From Epiperipatus broadwayi (lineage: Eukaryota > Onychophora > Udeonychophora > Euonychophora > Peripatidae): a stretch of DNA of 64,000 nucleotides. The position numbers and the translations under genes were made by a program. Positions 11,069 to 22,773 of the stretch are shown here, in pieces; the first letter of the stretch is position 1; every line of letters starts with the position of its first letter. The notes beneath the pieces were generated by a model. The model saw only the letters and a program-made list of their open reading frames with translations, was not told the DNA's origin and did not search any database. The stretch is taken from positions 80,187 through 144,186 of the forward strand of contig JAQFVV010013360.1 in the NCBI GenBank assembly GCA_028023455.1, given 5' to 3'.

Positions 11069-12334
11069 GTGACTCGTGTGCGTACTAATTCTTCTGCATG
11101 TAATTATAATCTTCCCGAAAATCAACAGTTTAATGCATCTAATGATATATTGGTAAATCTAGTTAAAAAGAAAGACAGCAATATTATTAATTTATCTGAT
11201 GTAATACTTAGTGATGCAAAATGTTCATTATTGAATAAGGGTTTATCTTTTTGCCCAACAGTTCGATCGTATTACCGAAAAAATGAGTTTAAAATACATC
11301 AAGATTTGGATAATTTTGTTAGGCGACTTAGATTAAGATATTTTTTTTTTGGAAATAATGAATGCAATACCATTGATAAAATACAGTCTGATTGGACACC
11401 TCCATATCAAAGAAACATTTTACTTGATACATATATTGATAATGTTTATCAGAATATTATTAAAGCAATAAAGCAAAAGCAACACAAGAAATATAAGAGC
11501 AATTTAACATTAACTGAAAAAAAAAATGCATTGTATAATTTAGAAAAGAGAGAAGATATTATTATTAAACCAGCTGATAAAGGTGGAACAATAGTAATTA
11601 TGAATAGGGATTTTTACATGAATAAAGCCTTGCTTCTTTTAAATGATAGGAATTTTTATGAACCTATAACACAGGTTATTGTTGATAAATTATTTAAAGG
11701 TGTGATATCCAGCCTGAAAGATATGAGAGTATGGGGTCTACTTGATAGGGATACATATAATTTTTTATTACCAAACTCAAATAAAACCAGTAAGTTTTAC
11801 ATTCTACCCAAGATTCATAAATCTGGTTGTCCTGGTAGACCTATAGTAGCAAGCATTGTGTGTCCTACTGAGAAAATGTCAGCATATGTAGATAGTCTTA
11901 TACATGATATGCCTCCATTATTTGATTCTTATGTTAGGGATACAACTCATTTTCTTTCTATTTTAAAGAATGCCAAATCTATATTATCGAGTGAATGTTT
12001 TTTGGTGACATTAGACATTACATCATTGTATACTAATATACCTCATAAAGATGGAATTAGAGTGATTGAATCTGTTTTAAAAGGGAAAGAATATGATCAG
12101 CACAAAATTATGACTGTTGTTGAATTAGTGAATTTAATCTTAAAGAATAATTATTATGTTTTTAACTCTATTTATTATTTACAGAGGCAAGGTACTGCAA
12201 TGGGAACAAAAATGGCACCAAATTATGCAAACATTTTCATGGCTCAATTGGAAAGTTCTATGCTTGAGAAGGCTAGCCTTAAACCTCATACTTGGCTGAG
12301 ATATATTTATGATGTCTTTATGATCTGGCCATAG
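11069..12334 (+). pseudogene. Penelope-like reverse transcriptase
   Basis: 421 codons from an internal ATG; the real protein began further upstream. Motifs in order: IIIKPADKGGTIVIMNRDFY (the PLE-specific block before the fingers, residues about 165-185), FYILPKIHKSGCPGRPIVAS (about 245), LVTLDITSLYTNIPH with the first catalytic Asp (about 315), RQGTAMGTKMAPNYANIFMA (about 375), and WLRYIYDVFMIW near the end. In active elements the last reads YIDDVF or similar; here the first Asp is Tyr, which would abolish catalysis. The frame then hits TAG at 12332 but reads on in the same frame after it, so this is a single nonsense change rather than the protein end. Confidence 0.92.
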
Positions 12335-12649
12335 AATGAAGAAGAACTTCATATATTTTTTGAGTATCTAAATAATTTTAATAATAATATAAAATTTTCA
12401 ATGAATTTTTCTAAAACAGTGGTTCATTTTCTTGATGTTGAGATTACTTGGAGTGACGGTATTATTAGTACTAATATATATAGGAAGCCAACTGATAGTC
12501 ATGCTTACCTACATTTTTATAGTAATCACCCTAAGCACTTAAAGACTAATATCCCTTATAGTCAATTTTTAAGGATTAAAAGAATTTGCAGTGATCAGGA
12601 ATTTCTTCAGCAAAATAACAAGGTTTGTATAATAAATTTATCAATATAA
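12335..12649 (+). pseudogene. PLE RT thumb region after the nonsense codon
   Basis: Continues the RT frame after the stop at 12332: NEEELHIFFEYLNNF, then VHFLDVEITWSDGIISTNIY and RKPTDSHAYLHFYSNHP. The 'FLDVEI....G...T.IYRKPTD..YLH..S.HP' signature is characteristic of PLE reverse transcriptases. Family similarity in this frame ends near 12620, where the coding sense moves to another frame. Confidence 0.88.
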
Positions 12650-13083
12650 AATATCCTAAAGGACTGTTAGATAGGGCAGTGGTAAAATCTTCAGAAGTTG
12701 ACAGGCAGAAACTTCTTCTATCTAAGAAAAGAAAGAGTGAGTGGATAAATATACCACTGGGTCTTACCTTCAATGATGATTTGCCTAATATTAACTAAAT
12801 ATTATTGAAACATTTTAATATATTAAATTCCACAGATTATCTGAGATCTGTTTTTCCCTATCCACCTAAAGTTGTATATCATAGACATAGGACACTTAGG
12901 GATAGACTTGTAAGGACAGCTTTTGGCATTAATTTTGTGTCAAAAAAGGGATGTTTTTTTTTTTATGTGGGGATAAGAGATGTCTTACATACAAACATAT
13001 TATTGTTACAAAGATGGTTCAGGGAGATACCATTCGTAGTTTTAAATGGTAAATCTCCAACTATGTCAATTGTAAAAGTGTAA
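12622..13083 (+). pseudogene. PLE linker between RT and endonuclease
   Basis: After a frame change near 12620 the sense resumes as GLYNKFINIKYPKGLLDRAV and KSEWINIPLGLTFND, has a stop at 12796-12798, and continues LNSTDYLRSVFPYPPKVVYH then RHRTLRDRLVRTAFG. The 'P.V.YRR...L.D.LV.' block is the normal linker between PLE RT and GIY-YIG. A cysteine pair region (GDKRC) is readable in a different frame near 12970, showing another indel in the T-run at 12954-12963. Confidence 0.8.
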
Positions 13084-13331
13084 ACTTGATATATTTAATT
13101 GAATGTAATAGATGCTTGGGTCGTTACATAGGTGAGTCAGCAAACAGTTTACATATTAGAATGACCAACCATAGGTTTGATATTTTACATAAAAATGAAA
13201 ATAGACCAGTTTCTAAACATTCCAATTTACCTGGTCACTCGATTGATGATTTAAGAGTGGTTATATTGGAAGATAATTTTTCTTCTATGAGAGAAAGAAA
13301 ACAGAAAGAGTTTTTTTTATTTTATTTTTAA
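13065..13331 (+). pseudogene. PLE GIY-YIG endonuclease
   Basis: In the third frame the sense reads VNCKSVNLIYLIECNRCLG then RYIGESANSLHIRMTNHR and HSNLPGHSIDDLRVVILED. This is the GIY-YIG nuclease of PLEs: LIYLIEC supplies the first element, RYIGES the second, the Arg of HIRMTNHR the catalytic basic residue, and the 'V..H....H' metal/structural histidines follow. It nicks target DNA to prime copying in active elements. The frame ends at 13329 in a T-rich run; the right inverted arm begins 10 bp later. Confidence 0.85.
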
Positions 13332-13339
13332 ATTTAAGA

Positions 13340-13692
13340 CATTACATCCTCACGGGATGAATATGAATATAGGTTCTATCACATCTTTGAATTACCTGGT
13401 TTTCTAGGGATTTATTTATTTTTTTATTTCCTAAATAATTGTTTTTTATTTATTTTTTGTTTCTAAATAATTATTTTATAGGTGGATTAGCACGAAGTAG
13501 AATAAATATAAAGTGTATATAAAAAAAAACATATGTGCATAAGATATATATGTATATAGTAAAATAGATATAGTAAAATATATGTATATATACAGTTTTT
13601 TAGTGTGTGCAATATAATGATGTATATTTTTATTGTTTTTTGATATATTTTAATATATAATAATTATGTATGGTTTTAGTTTTTTTAAATGT
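13340..13692 (+). repeat. Right inverted arm of the PLE
   Basis: Reverse complement of 9545-9885; begins right after the endonuclease frame with CATTACATCCTCACGGGATG. It is non-coding and AT-rich, as expected for a PLE 3' end. Confidence 0.85.
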
Positions 13693-13699
13693 ATATAGA

Positions 13700-15820
13700 T
13701 GTGTAAAGTATGAAATAGTGAATAAAATAATAGAAAGTATACCATTATAGGTTACATATTACAACAAATGATGGAATCATGTTTATAACAAAAATTAGCA
13801 AATAAATTAGTGAAGATTATAATGAGGACTGCAATCCATCAAATGTCAGTCATTCTTCAGATAGGAGAATTAACAAATTAAGTAATGGCAAGATTAATAT
13901 TGGATATAATCAAAAAACTCCATAGCTGCTGTAAATACTATGCATAGATTATAATTGTATTAAAAAATAAATATTTATTGATCAGTTTAACTAAAATTTT
14001 AATACAAAATTTAGTTGCATTCAATCGTTTGCTACACACATTTAATAATATTATACTGACAATTTTTGTATGTTTTTGGCAGAAATTTATAAAGAAAATG
14101 CAAACAGAATTATACCCATTGCACAATAATATCTATTATTTTCAGCCATTATTGATCCACTGAAAATGGTAAAGTGATGGTCTCTCCATGTTTATTCCAG
14201 TTTTTCTGCTCTCTAGATTTTTTTTCTCTACATCACTCTAGAAAACTTTTTTTATATTATCTATTGCAACCACTTGATATGCCACATGATGTTAATAAGT
14301 ATTTTAACAGGGCATTAGGTGATAGTTAGCCATCTAAAAAAAAAGATAAAATAAAACTAATAACTAAAGACATAAAACTATAGTATTTAATGTGTAAATA
14401 AAATGATATCACTTAATATTCAATATTTCATATATTTAGATTTAAATAATAACTTAATAAAATGTATTAATAAATTATATAACTGTTATACATATATTTA
14501 GTTAGTACTTAATAAAATGTGTATTCTGATAGACGTATAAAAAAAACATTATAATGCTAAGACTAAAATGATAACACAAACTAAACTTCTGGATATTTCA
14601 CTTGCAAAATTTGCTTAAGCTATCAGTCATTTCTGATAAACATATGACACAGAAACATTATAATACTACACTAAGAGAATTAAATATAAATTTAGTCTAT
14701 ATTTTGTATTTTATTTTCAATACATTCAAGCTATCAATCACTTCTGATATGCTCATGAAAAATAAAACTCTGTTAAACATTGGCATTAAAATTATAAAGT
14801 AAAACTAAAGTCCTTAACTTCTAATTATATAAATAACAATTCTGACTTCAAGTTTAGCATATTGAGAGGCCCTAGTTGTTATCCTAAATGGGAAAGTACA
14901 ATTAATATATGGCTTTAAAACTAGATTTAGCGTAAGAGTTTCACTTAGAAATATATGTATGTTGTAGAAGTTCTAGGTAGGCATACCTCTGCCTACTATG
15001 ACTGTGATAAGAATTAGAAAGAGTGGCATAAAAATGGTTTATGTCACAAAATTTGGTAGCTAGGTGAATTGTTCATTAAAGTGCTAGCAATAGTTATAAT
15101 ATCAGCGATAATAATGATTATAAATGAAATGAGAAAATTGTTGTTTGATAAAATAAAACTTCAAAGTCTGAACAAAGAATAGTGTTTGTATCTAAAAAGC
15201 AGATAAAATTTAAGATTGATCTCAATGCTCACAGTGAAATTTGGGGAATAGATTTGTTTCAATTAAAAAGAAAGATGATTACAAGATTTTTTTTTTGGTC
15301 AAATAAAGTAAATTATATTGGAGTTGGATTGGATGTGAATCTAATTTGCTATCTTGTATGTTGAGAATTTCTAGATTTATTAATGGAAAGGATAATGACA
15401 ATAAAAAATTAAGCAAAGACATTGGTCTGGTCTAGGGCTACTTATAGTAAGGTTGAATAATCAGTGAGTACACTACACATTTAAATTTTCATTGTTAAAC
15501 CAGTTTCTGACTTCTTTTTATTAATGAAGCTTGGGATTCCAAGTTGGAAGGAATGCATCCATGCATCTAGCAACCATTCTTAAAGACAAAAATAAATGTC
15601 TCTTACTTTAACCTACAGTAGATAATACTATAGTAGTGAATTATTTTTGTCTTATCATACTGCCATTATGATTGATAAATAGCAAAAAAAAACAAAAAAA
15701 AAACAATTTTCATAGATATAAATCATTTTTTCAACATATGATTTATTTTGAGATAAAATGCTTTAGGTATATGCACATGGAAAATGAAATGATTCAATAA
15801 ATAAAAAAATATTATGTTTC
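13700..15820. other. AT-rich intergenic DNA, nothing recognised
   Basis: Several small open frames (13978-14163, 14602-14802, 15182-15364) are of the length expected by chance in such AT-rich sequence and show no family features. No RNA gene or repeat copy noted. Confidence 0.5.
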
Positions 15821-15952
<132 letters not shown>

Positions 15953-16925
15953 AGCATAATTAGCATTAGAAGCAATTATTAAAATATGCGTTTATAACCT
16001 GCGCTTTTGTAACAGTATGAATAAATAAAGATTAATTGGCAAAAAGGTTGATAAAAGACTGTTACTTTATAACTGATTACAATCTATATATTGATGAATG
16101 ATAAAATGATAGTTGCTATAATTCAATAAATAAATATAGCATTATAGCCCGATTGCAACTAGCCTAAACATTAATTCTGTCACATTAGTAATGAAACAAA
16201 TAAATTATCTCATTTCTTAATACTTAAAATAACAACAGTGAAATTTAAAACTATCATCATTAAATATTTAATGATATTTAGATATTGGGGAAGTCATTTG
16301 AACAATAAAACATACTGGCCATTGTCATCAAATAAAAATAATATTAAATATAGCATCTGAATAAAATTATCCACTTTGAGATTCTTGGAGTGCATTATGC
16401 TTATCTCCTATACTAGGTTCTTTTAACAAAGAATCCTTCTCATTCCTCATTCCATGTATATATGACCATTCACGGTCACATGCACACACTGGTGCTATTA
16501 ATGACAACTCATAAAACATATTATATAAAGTTAATAAGTTGAAAAAGGGATGGGATCAACTCTATTCAGTTTAGCTAAGTACATGTGTTTTCCCACGAGC
16601 GCCACTAGATTGTTTTAAATCTAGATAAATATCTGTTTAGAGTGTACTGAGTTCAAACTCATTTGGTACATTTTTATTACACATGACTTGGATGACTAAT
16701 GAAAAAAAAATGACACTCTTATATTTTACTCATGTCAATAAAATCATAAGATCCCCATATCACAAAATTTATATAGATCAAGACTCTTATAGATATTGCT
16801 AGATCATTTTACGTATATTGATGGACAGACAAGTATAATCCTATTAATTGCTTCTAAACAAGCATCGTGAAGACCATTACTGATATAGATGGCCATTTAA
16901 CTAGATTATTTATCACAATATAAAG

Positions 16926-16998
16926 GTAATAATGATGATGATAATAATCATGATGATGATATCATAATAATAATGATAATAATAGTGATGATGATACC
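16926..16998. repeat. AAT/GAT-rich microsatellite
   Basis: Mixed AAT and GAT triplets inside duplicate 1; the equivalent tract in duplicate 2 lies at about 23724-23797 and differs in length and order, as expected of an unstable repeat. Confidence 0.8.
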
Positions 16999-18479
16999 AG
17001 CCATAGCTTTATATTGAACTCACAACAATAAATTTATCTTTATAAATTTATAGGCATTTTTAAAAATCATCCCTTGTCAAAATGGGATTTAATTATTACA
17101 TTCACTAGCATCTATATTAGGTTATGTTTATTTACTAAAATACTTTGATAGTTAAAACCAGGATTCAATAATACTAGTGATGATGACTGATCATCACGAA
17201 TCTCTATGCATGATATTCAACTTTCCACAACTCCTTATTTACTAAATATATTAATTATGTTAAATATTAGATTTAATGATTATAATTTATTTAATGGATG
17301 ATCAAAACTCACAAGCACAACATAATTTTAACTTTCTTTTATTATACACCTATAATTATTAAAATTTGGTTATTATCAAGCATAATCCCTAAATACCTAA
17401 ATGTAACTCAACATTCTAGTTTACTCAACATTTTGCGAGCGTTTAATATTTGCAAGTGATTGCTCAATATTTACGAATGATGATTCTTAATCTCTGTGAG
17501 CGATGATGATGAATTAAAATGATAGAATTAAGACAAGAAAATACAACAATATCTTTAATAAGAACTCGGAAACCAATTAAGATATAAAATTATATTTATT
17601 AATATTATTTTTCTTTCCTACTTTAAAATCAAATTTACTAATTAGATAAATGGCTTTTTATTACATTGATTAACTATGGAACTAATACAAAATTTTATGT
17701 AAGCATAACCAAATAAATTTAATATACGAGTTTGTCATTTGGGATAATTTTAAAGTAAGCTGGCTTAAAATGGCATTTAAAAAATATATATATTTCATGG
17801 AATGCTTATTTAAGACTTTCCTAACTTATTATATCATAAAAATAAATTTCATATGTAACTTGTGTTTTATTTCACTTCCATTCATATGTAAGCCTTGCTT
17901 TATAATTTCTCATATTTAAACCAATTATGTATAACCTATTCTTTTTATGTGTTTGTATAAGCAGTTACACATGCAGACACATTCAGTAATGTTAACATAT
18001 ATGTTTAAAATGTATACCCCTATATTAGAGATTAATACATAAATTACATATATAAAAAATATTCTTACCACCTTTTAGCAAAATAAAATAAAATGCATTA
18101 TATCAATTTTAATATGCAACAAGATAAAAAAAAACACCAACATTATAAATGCATATATTTATAGGTTGCTCATTATCATAACAAATGAAGAACAATAGCA
18201 AAAAAAAAAAAACATTTCAATATTAGAATATATAATATAAAAAAAATAATAAAAAATAATGAAAATTTAAGCTTAAAGATTTAAACTGTGTTTGTGTTAT
18301 GTTATGTGATATTGAGAATAACTATCGATAAACAAGCCTTTAATGTTTCTGTATCAAAAAAAATAATAATGTTTTGACCAATAAACTAAGGTTTACTTTT
18401 AATAAGCAATAATAAAAGATCTGTTAAGGAAAGTTCATAGTTACCTGGTTACTTTCACTTCTTATAAATGTCCCAAGTT

Positions 18480-18760
18480 TGAATTTTCAGACTGCTTGTC
18501 TTTGCTCCATTTAAAAAAAAAGTTCTTGTTGATACTTTCTAATAAACATGAATTAATTGATCTGCTGGTTTCCATAATTTTAAAATTATTTATTGCTGAT
18601 ACTTTTGATAATGCTGAATTCATTGACTGGCTTGCTTCTACCATCTCAAAAAGAGTCACTTCAAATACTTTCAGATAAGTATGAACTGGTGGATTTGCAT
18701 GTCTCTCTCATTGAAAAAAAAAAAAAAAAACGTTGTAGACACTTTAGACGACTGAGGAAA
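18480..18760 (+). repeat. Tandem 69-nt (23-codon) repeat in duplicate 1
   Basis: Four diverged units of about 69 nt follow each other. In translation successive units read SDCLSLLHLKKKFLLILSN, LIDLLVSIILKLFIADTFDN and FIDWLASTISKRVTSNTF, with a recurring 'ID.L.S....L...DTF.NAE' pattern; a stop then follows and a fourth unit continues with VVDTLDD in nucleotide register. The equivalent block lies at 25280-25560 in duplicate 2. This suggests descent from a repetitive coding segment, but it could be a minisatellite that happens to lack stops. Confidence 0.55.
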
Positions 18761-20066
18761 ACTTTAACATAAAAATTGGTTCGTATCTTCAAACCTGGCT
18801 ATATATGTGGCTTTTATTCATCTTTCCTTTCTTCTTGGCTCTTATCAAAGATGATAATGAGATGACATTTTTGGATGGTTTTAAATTTGTCCATTTTTGG
18901 TTACTTTGGACCGATATATGGGTCCCCAGTGTACCAGTGATTTAACCCATTCTGTATTAATCAGGAAGCAGAAAAATGGTTTTAGCAATGCAAATTCATT
19001 ATATTATACACAGCAAAATATATTAATATCATTTCATAGAATTGTTAATAACTTCTTCCAATAAATTCAATTTTGTTCCATTTTTCCTTTTTTATCTTAA
19101 TCTTGCTGGGAATTACTTATATATACGCACATCTTCGTCTATACTGACTTTAAAACAAGAGTCATTTTTTCTTCCTCAATTTTTTTTTAAGAGTGAAAAA
19201 AAAATCAAATCGCTCACTCTCTTTTCTTAACATTAAAAAAAATTGACTGCCACAGCTCTTCACTAATAACATTAAAAAAACTGACCGTAGTAATATTAAT
19301 GATTGATTTTCTTTTAAAACTATATATTGTTAGATCACTCTCCTCCAAACAAAAATTGAACTGCTCTCCAAAAAATTGAAAAAACTGACTGATCACTAAA
19401 TATTGTTACATTCATTTTTATTGCGAATCTTGGTCAAAGAAAATGACCACCTGCATATCTCATCTTGAGATAAAAGATCAAAAAAATCAGAGTTTGACAA
19501 GTTGATGTTCTCTCGCGATTTTACAAGAAAATTAATAATCACCTTTTATTACATCAAAGCACCCTTTTTCTAAAAATTATCTTAGATACAGATAACATAA
19601 ACAATAAAGCTGGAAATCTAAGTCATTAAAAGATTTGTGTAAAAATGTTTTATGTTTATACAGACGTTCTTATTCTCTCACACTCTTTTACACGTGTACA
19701 TTTTCACATCTTAATCACTTTTCTTGATCACTTTATTTGACACTTTCTTTTTGATCTGCTTTATTTTAACCAAAAATAATGTTAAATAATTTAACACCTT
19801 ATTTAATAAGAAAATATAATAAATCAATATTAAATATTATTTCTCATTACATTCTCTTTACAACTGCTTATTTATTACCTATTTATAAATCATATAATAA
19901 TAAATACACACATAAAACTATATATATAAAAGAAAAAAATTTTTTTAGATAAATAATATATGTGTTTGAAATGAATCTTATACATACATTTGCCTCACTC
20001 CCAAACAAAAAAAAAATGGTAGTCTCTCATGACCCTATCATTCTTAAACTACTAACCAACTACTTA

Positions 20067-20083
20067 ATATATATATATATATT
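20067..20083. repeat. Short (TA)n tract
   Basis: Short TA run in the spacer between duplicate 1 and the gag-like frame; the rest of 19990-20250 holds nothing recognised. Confidence 0.9.
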
Positions 20084-20254
20084 CAATACAAATTTGACTA
20101 TGGTCTATTATTGATGACTATCCTCATAAGATATTAAACAAGTTTTCTTCATGTATCATTACTAACTGATTTCAGAACAACTTGCTATTGGTTTTTTATT
20201 TTCCTTGATCATGGGTTTACAATTTTCACCTAGATCATTGGATTTATTCCCAGG

Positions 20255-20478
20255 CCAACTTATATTCGGTTTGCTAGGTTGTGTGGAATAGTGTCGGCCT
20301 AACTGATTATTCATAATCCTAATGGTGGAGATCTTATAACTATACTCTCCTCCCTCCTAGAATAACCTTCAGCTTTACTTTCTATAACTCCCAGGGCATC
20401 CAACAGGTCTGCCACTCTTATTGCGGAGTACACATCATCCGCTGTCATATATATATATATATATGACAGTGGATGATG

Positions 20479-20536
<58 letters not shown>

Positions 20537-20740
20537 GGCATTCCTATGTTTGGTTTGCCGGGTTTTGTGGGAAATTGTTGGCCTAACTGGTTTCTTCCAA
20601 CTCTCATACTGGAGACCTATTAGCCATAGATCTCCTCATTTCTATGATAACTTTAAGCTATTCTTTTGGTGGCTCCCAATGTCTCAAACATGTCTGCTAC
20701 ATTTACTGGGGCATATATATCAGCAGCTATCTTTAATTCC
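20255..20740 (-). repeat. Duplicated tail of the gag-like region around (TA)n
   Basis: Two diverged copies of one segment lie in tandem: 20255-20440 and 20535-20725 share TTCGGTTTGCTAGG/TTTGGTTTGCCGGG, GGCCTAACTG and the minus-strand codons for DVYSAIRVADLLDALG versus DIYAPVNVADMFETLG. Between them (TA)n at 20447-20464 is the centre of a palindrome (CATCATCCGCTGTCA against TGACAGTGGATGATG), and (TA)n 20482-20534 follows. The minus-strand frame 20607-20311 reads through the TA tract as tyrosine-isoleucine repeats, which is not meaningful. Confidence 0.75.
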
Positions 20741-21213
20741 AATAAATTAGCTTTACTGACTACATCTTTCCCGAGATCAATTTGTTCCTGTACAGTGGCT
20801 AGCTTTATTTCTAGGATATGGGTCTCACTGTATATATCCTCTTTGGGATTACTCTGTTCTTGAACAGCAGCTACCTCATCATTTTCATATGGCTTATCTA
20901 CAGTCACATAACTCTCTGGCACTATTTCTTGTTCTGGACTGGTCATCCTATTATCAGTTTCTTTACCTAAATCAGTTACTTGATTATTCATTTCTTGCAA
21001 TGGTTGATCCATCTTATTATCAAGTCCCTGATACAGTCCTTTGATAGACTCATGCATTGTTTGGAAGTACTGATCCATTTTCTGATCCATTTCTTTGAAG
21101 TGCTGATCCAATTTTTGTTTGAATTGGATCATAAAAATTTGTATCCACTCATTATCACTTAGATTTTTCCTTCCCTTCATCCCTGCAGTGGCTACTTTTT
21201 TATTTTGTTCCAT
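20653..21213 (-). CDS. Coiled-coil gag-like protein fragment
   Basis: 186 codons from ATG at 21213. Residues 30-90 carry tandem short repeats of the type 'HFKEMDQKMDQYFQTM', 'GLYQGLDNKMDQPLQEM', strongly coiled-coil. Residues 120-165 carry a second repeated pattern (AAVQEQSNPKEDIYSETHIL / ATVQEQIDLGKDVVSKANLL). The frame ends after VADMFETLGATKRIA. No zinc knuckle or capsid is visible. A coiled-coil N-terminus of this sort is seen ahead of capsid in some LTR-retrotransposon gag proteins and resembles in style the coiled-coil part at 40.3-40.7 kb, so I read it as a gag 5' remnant. A host gene is not excluded. Confidence 0.45.
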   Translation of the reverse strand: MEQNKKVATAGMKGRKNLSDNEWIQIFMIQFKQKLDQHFKEMDQKMDQYFQTMHESIKGLYQGLDNKMDQPLQEMNNQVTDLGKETDNRMTSPEQEIVPESYVTVDKPYENDEVAAVQEQSNPKEDIYSETHILEIKLATVQEQIDLGKDVVSKANLLELKIAADIYAPVNVADMFETLGATKRIA

Positions 21214-21900
21214 ATTACTCTTTTTTCTATATTTATTTATAAATTTATAAAATATTTATATTACTTATTTCTGTTCTGCTTTAATCTGTTCTCCCTTATT
21301 CTTTTCTGCTCCCCGATTTCCTATACATCCAGAGTCAAACACCTTTATCTATCCCCCCATATACTTTAAAATTTCCAACCACCCTTCCTCAGCCATAATT
21401 ATTTCCATCAATATATCTATATCTTAAATGCCTTTAATTAACTTAACCTCCATCATCACTCATTTTTCCTACTTATATCTGATTAATAAAGTATGAGGTC
21501 ATAGTTCTCATTTAAAAAAAAAACATTTATTTAAGAATAAACTATCTCTGTATAAGTGTACCCTTTTTATGCCATCTTTTATCTAGTTTTGAATGCTTTT
21601 ATAAAACTTAACTCTCTCTAGGCCCTATTTTAATACACTAAGCACACAAAAAATTACTTATATAACATATGTGACTATATTTATAATAGAGTTCACACCA
21701 CAAGTTATATATAAACTCATTCACCCTTACAGAGATCTGACAGATACTGACAGTCAAAAGAATGATTAGCAATTCACAATCATGAGATAGATAAAAAAAA
21801 TCAATCATCACTCTTAAAGCATACAATGTTCCATGACTACTCAGATGATCACCCCAATTCAATCACTCTAAGCTAGTACAACCCATAATAGTTTATTGCA
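21214..21900. other. AT-rich spacer, nothing recognised
   Basis: Pyrimidine-rich on the plus strand near 21280-21480. If the gag-like frame is real, this would be its 5' leader. No LTR border or primer-binding site was identified. Confidence 0.4.
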
Positions 21901-21904
21901 AACA

Positions 21905-22105
21905 CTGTTGCATTGCCCTGCTTACTTCCAAGTCTTAGGGGCTTTAATTCATAAAATACTGCCTTGCATATCTTTAAAGTCTTAGAGGCAACAATTATAT
22001 ATCAGTGAAGAAAATACTGCCTTGCTCTCTCTGGAGTCTTAAAGGCAAAACATTATGTATCAGAAAAAAAACTATGCCTTGCTCTCTCTGGAGTCTTAGA
22101 GGCGA
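21905..22105. repeat. Minisatellite, about 57-bp units
   Basis: Three to four diverged tandem units, each with 'ACTGCCTTGC...(CT)...GAGTCTTAGAGGC': the TGCC anchor recurs at about 21913, 21960, 22018 and 22075. Adjacent units share TTGCTCTCTCTGGAGTCTTA exactly. Confidence 0.8.
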
Positions 22106-22109
22106 AATC

Positions 22110-22770
22110 ATGGCAGGCATAGTGTTAACTGCTTCATGATAAATAATAACAGATATTATATTCTGGGTTGGAGCAGTGAATGAGATAAATCAATCACCAG
22201 TGGCATGAATACATCACATCCTCAAGGCAATGACAAAAATTGTCCATCCATCACCAAAATTGTAACACAACCAACCAAACTCCAACAATCAAATATCCTT
22301 TCCAACCTCAAAAATCATAGATTTTCTATAACATGTACTTTTCAAATATGAACCAAAATTATTATTCTACAATTCAAGGCTGTTAATATTTCTATGCTTA
22401 TCTAGCAGCAACGCTATATTTCAATGATAAGCAAAATATTTAAAAAACAGTGCTATTAACTTTAACACTTATTATAAGTTGTGATATCTTTATATTTAAA
22501 AATTGAAACTAAGCTGTTTAATGGCTGTATTTATTTATCATCATCAAAAATGCAATAATAGTAATCATCATCATCTAAACATAAGGCCAAAATCTTTGTA
22601 TATAATAATAATAAAAAATTACACACAAAAAAAAAATTCCTTTTTTTTTAAAACTGTACATCTGTCATCATTATATACTACACAACTCTCAGGGATGTGG
22701 CATATTTCAAGCCCTTATTTGGCTTATTTCGAGCCCCAGTTGGCGCGCCATTTATAACGGAATTAAAATT
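22110..22770. other. Spacer before duplicate 2, nothing recognised
   Basis: AT-rich. A short pair of similar segments (ATTTCAAGCCCTTATTTGGC and ATTTCGAGCCCCAGTTGGCG) lies at about 22700-22745. The open frame 22503-22757 shows no family feature. Confidence 0.4.
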
Positions 22771-22773
22771 ATT

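Larger units (their letters stand above)
9545..13692 (+). mobile_element. Penelope-like retroelement with inverted terminal arms
   Basis: A 4.1-kb PLE copy: left inverted arm, N-terminal region, reverse transcriptase, linker, GIY-YIG endonuclease, right inverted arm. PLEs copy themselves by target-primed reverse transcription and often carry partial extra copies at their ends, in direct or inverted order; the arms here fit that habit. Coding is broken by at least two in-frame stops (12332, 12796), further stops near 10518, 10640 and 10840, and frame changes near 12620 and 13060, so it is dead. It is flanked by TA-rich DNA. Confidence 0.85.
15974..19988. repeat. 4-kb direct duplication, copy 1
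   Basis: Matches 22774-26790 in the same orientation at a near-constant offset of about 6.8 kb, by eye with only scattered substitutions and small indels. Landmarks: ACGAGCGCCACTAGATTG (16597 and 23393), CATGTATATATGACCATTC (16454 and 23252) and the 69-nt repeat block. No long open frame is conserved in the two copies. It may be a large non-autonomous element, or a segmental duplication; the left copy abuts (TA)n on its left, the right copy on its right. Confidence 0.9.

Noticed and set aside
22503-22757. 84-codon open frame before duplicate 2
   Set aside because: Low-complexity, Asn/His/Ile/Lys-rich, no domain, length expected by chance.
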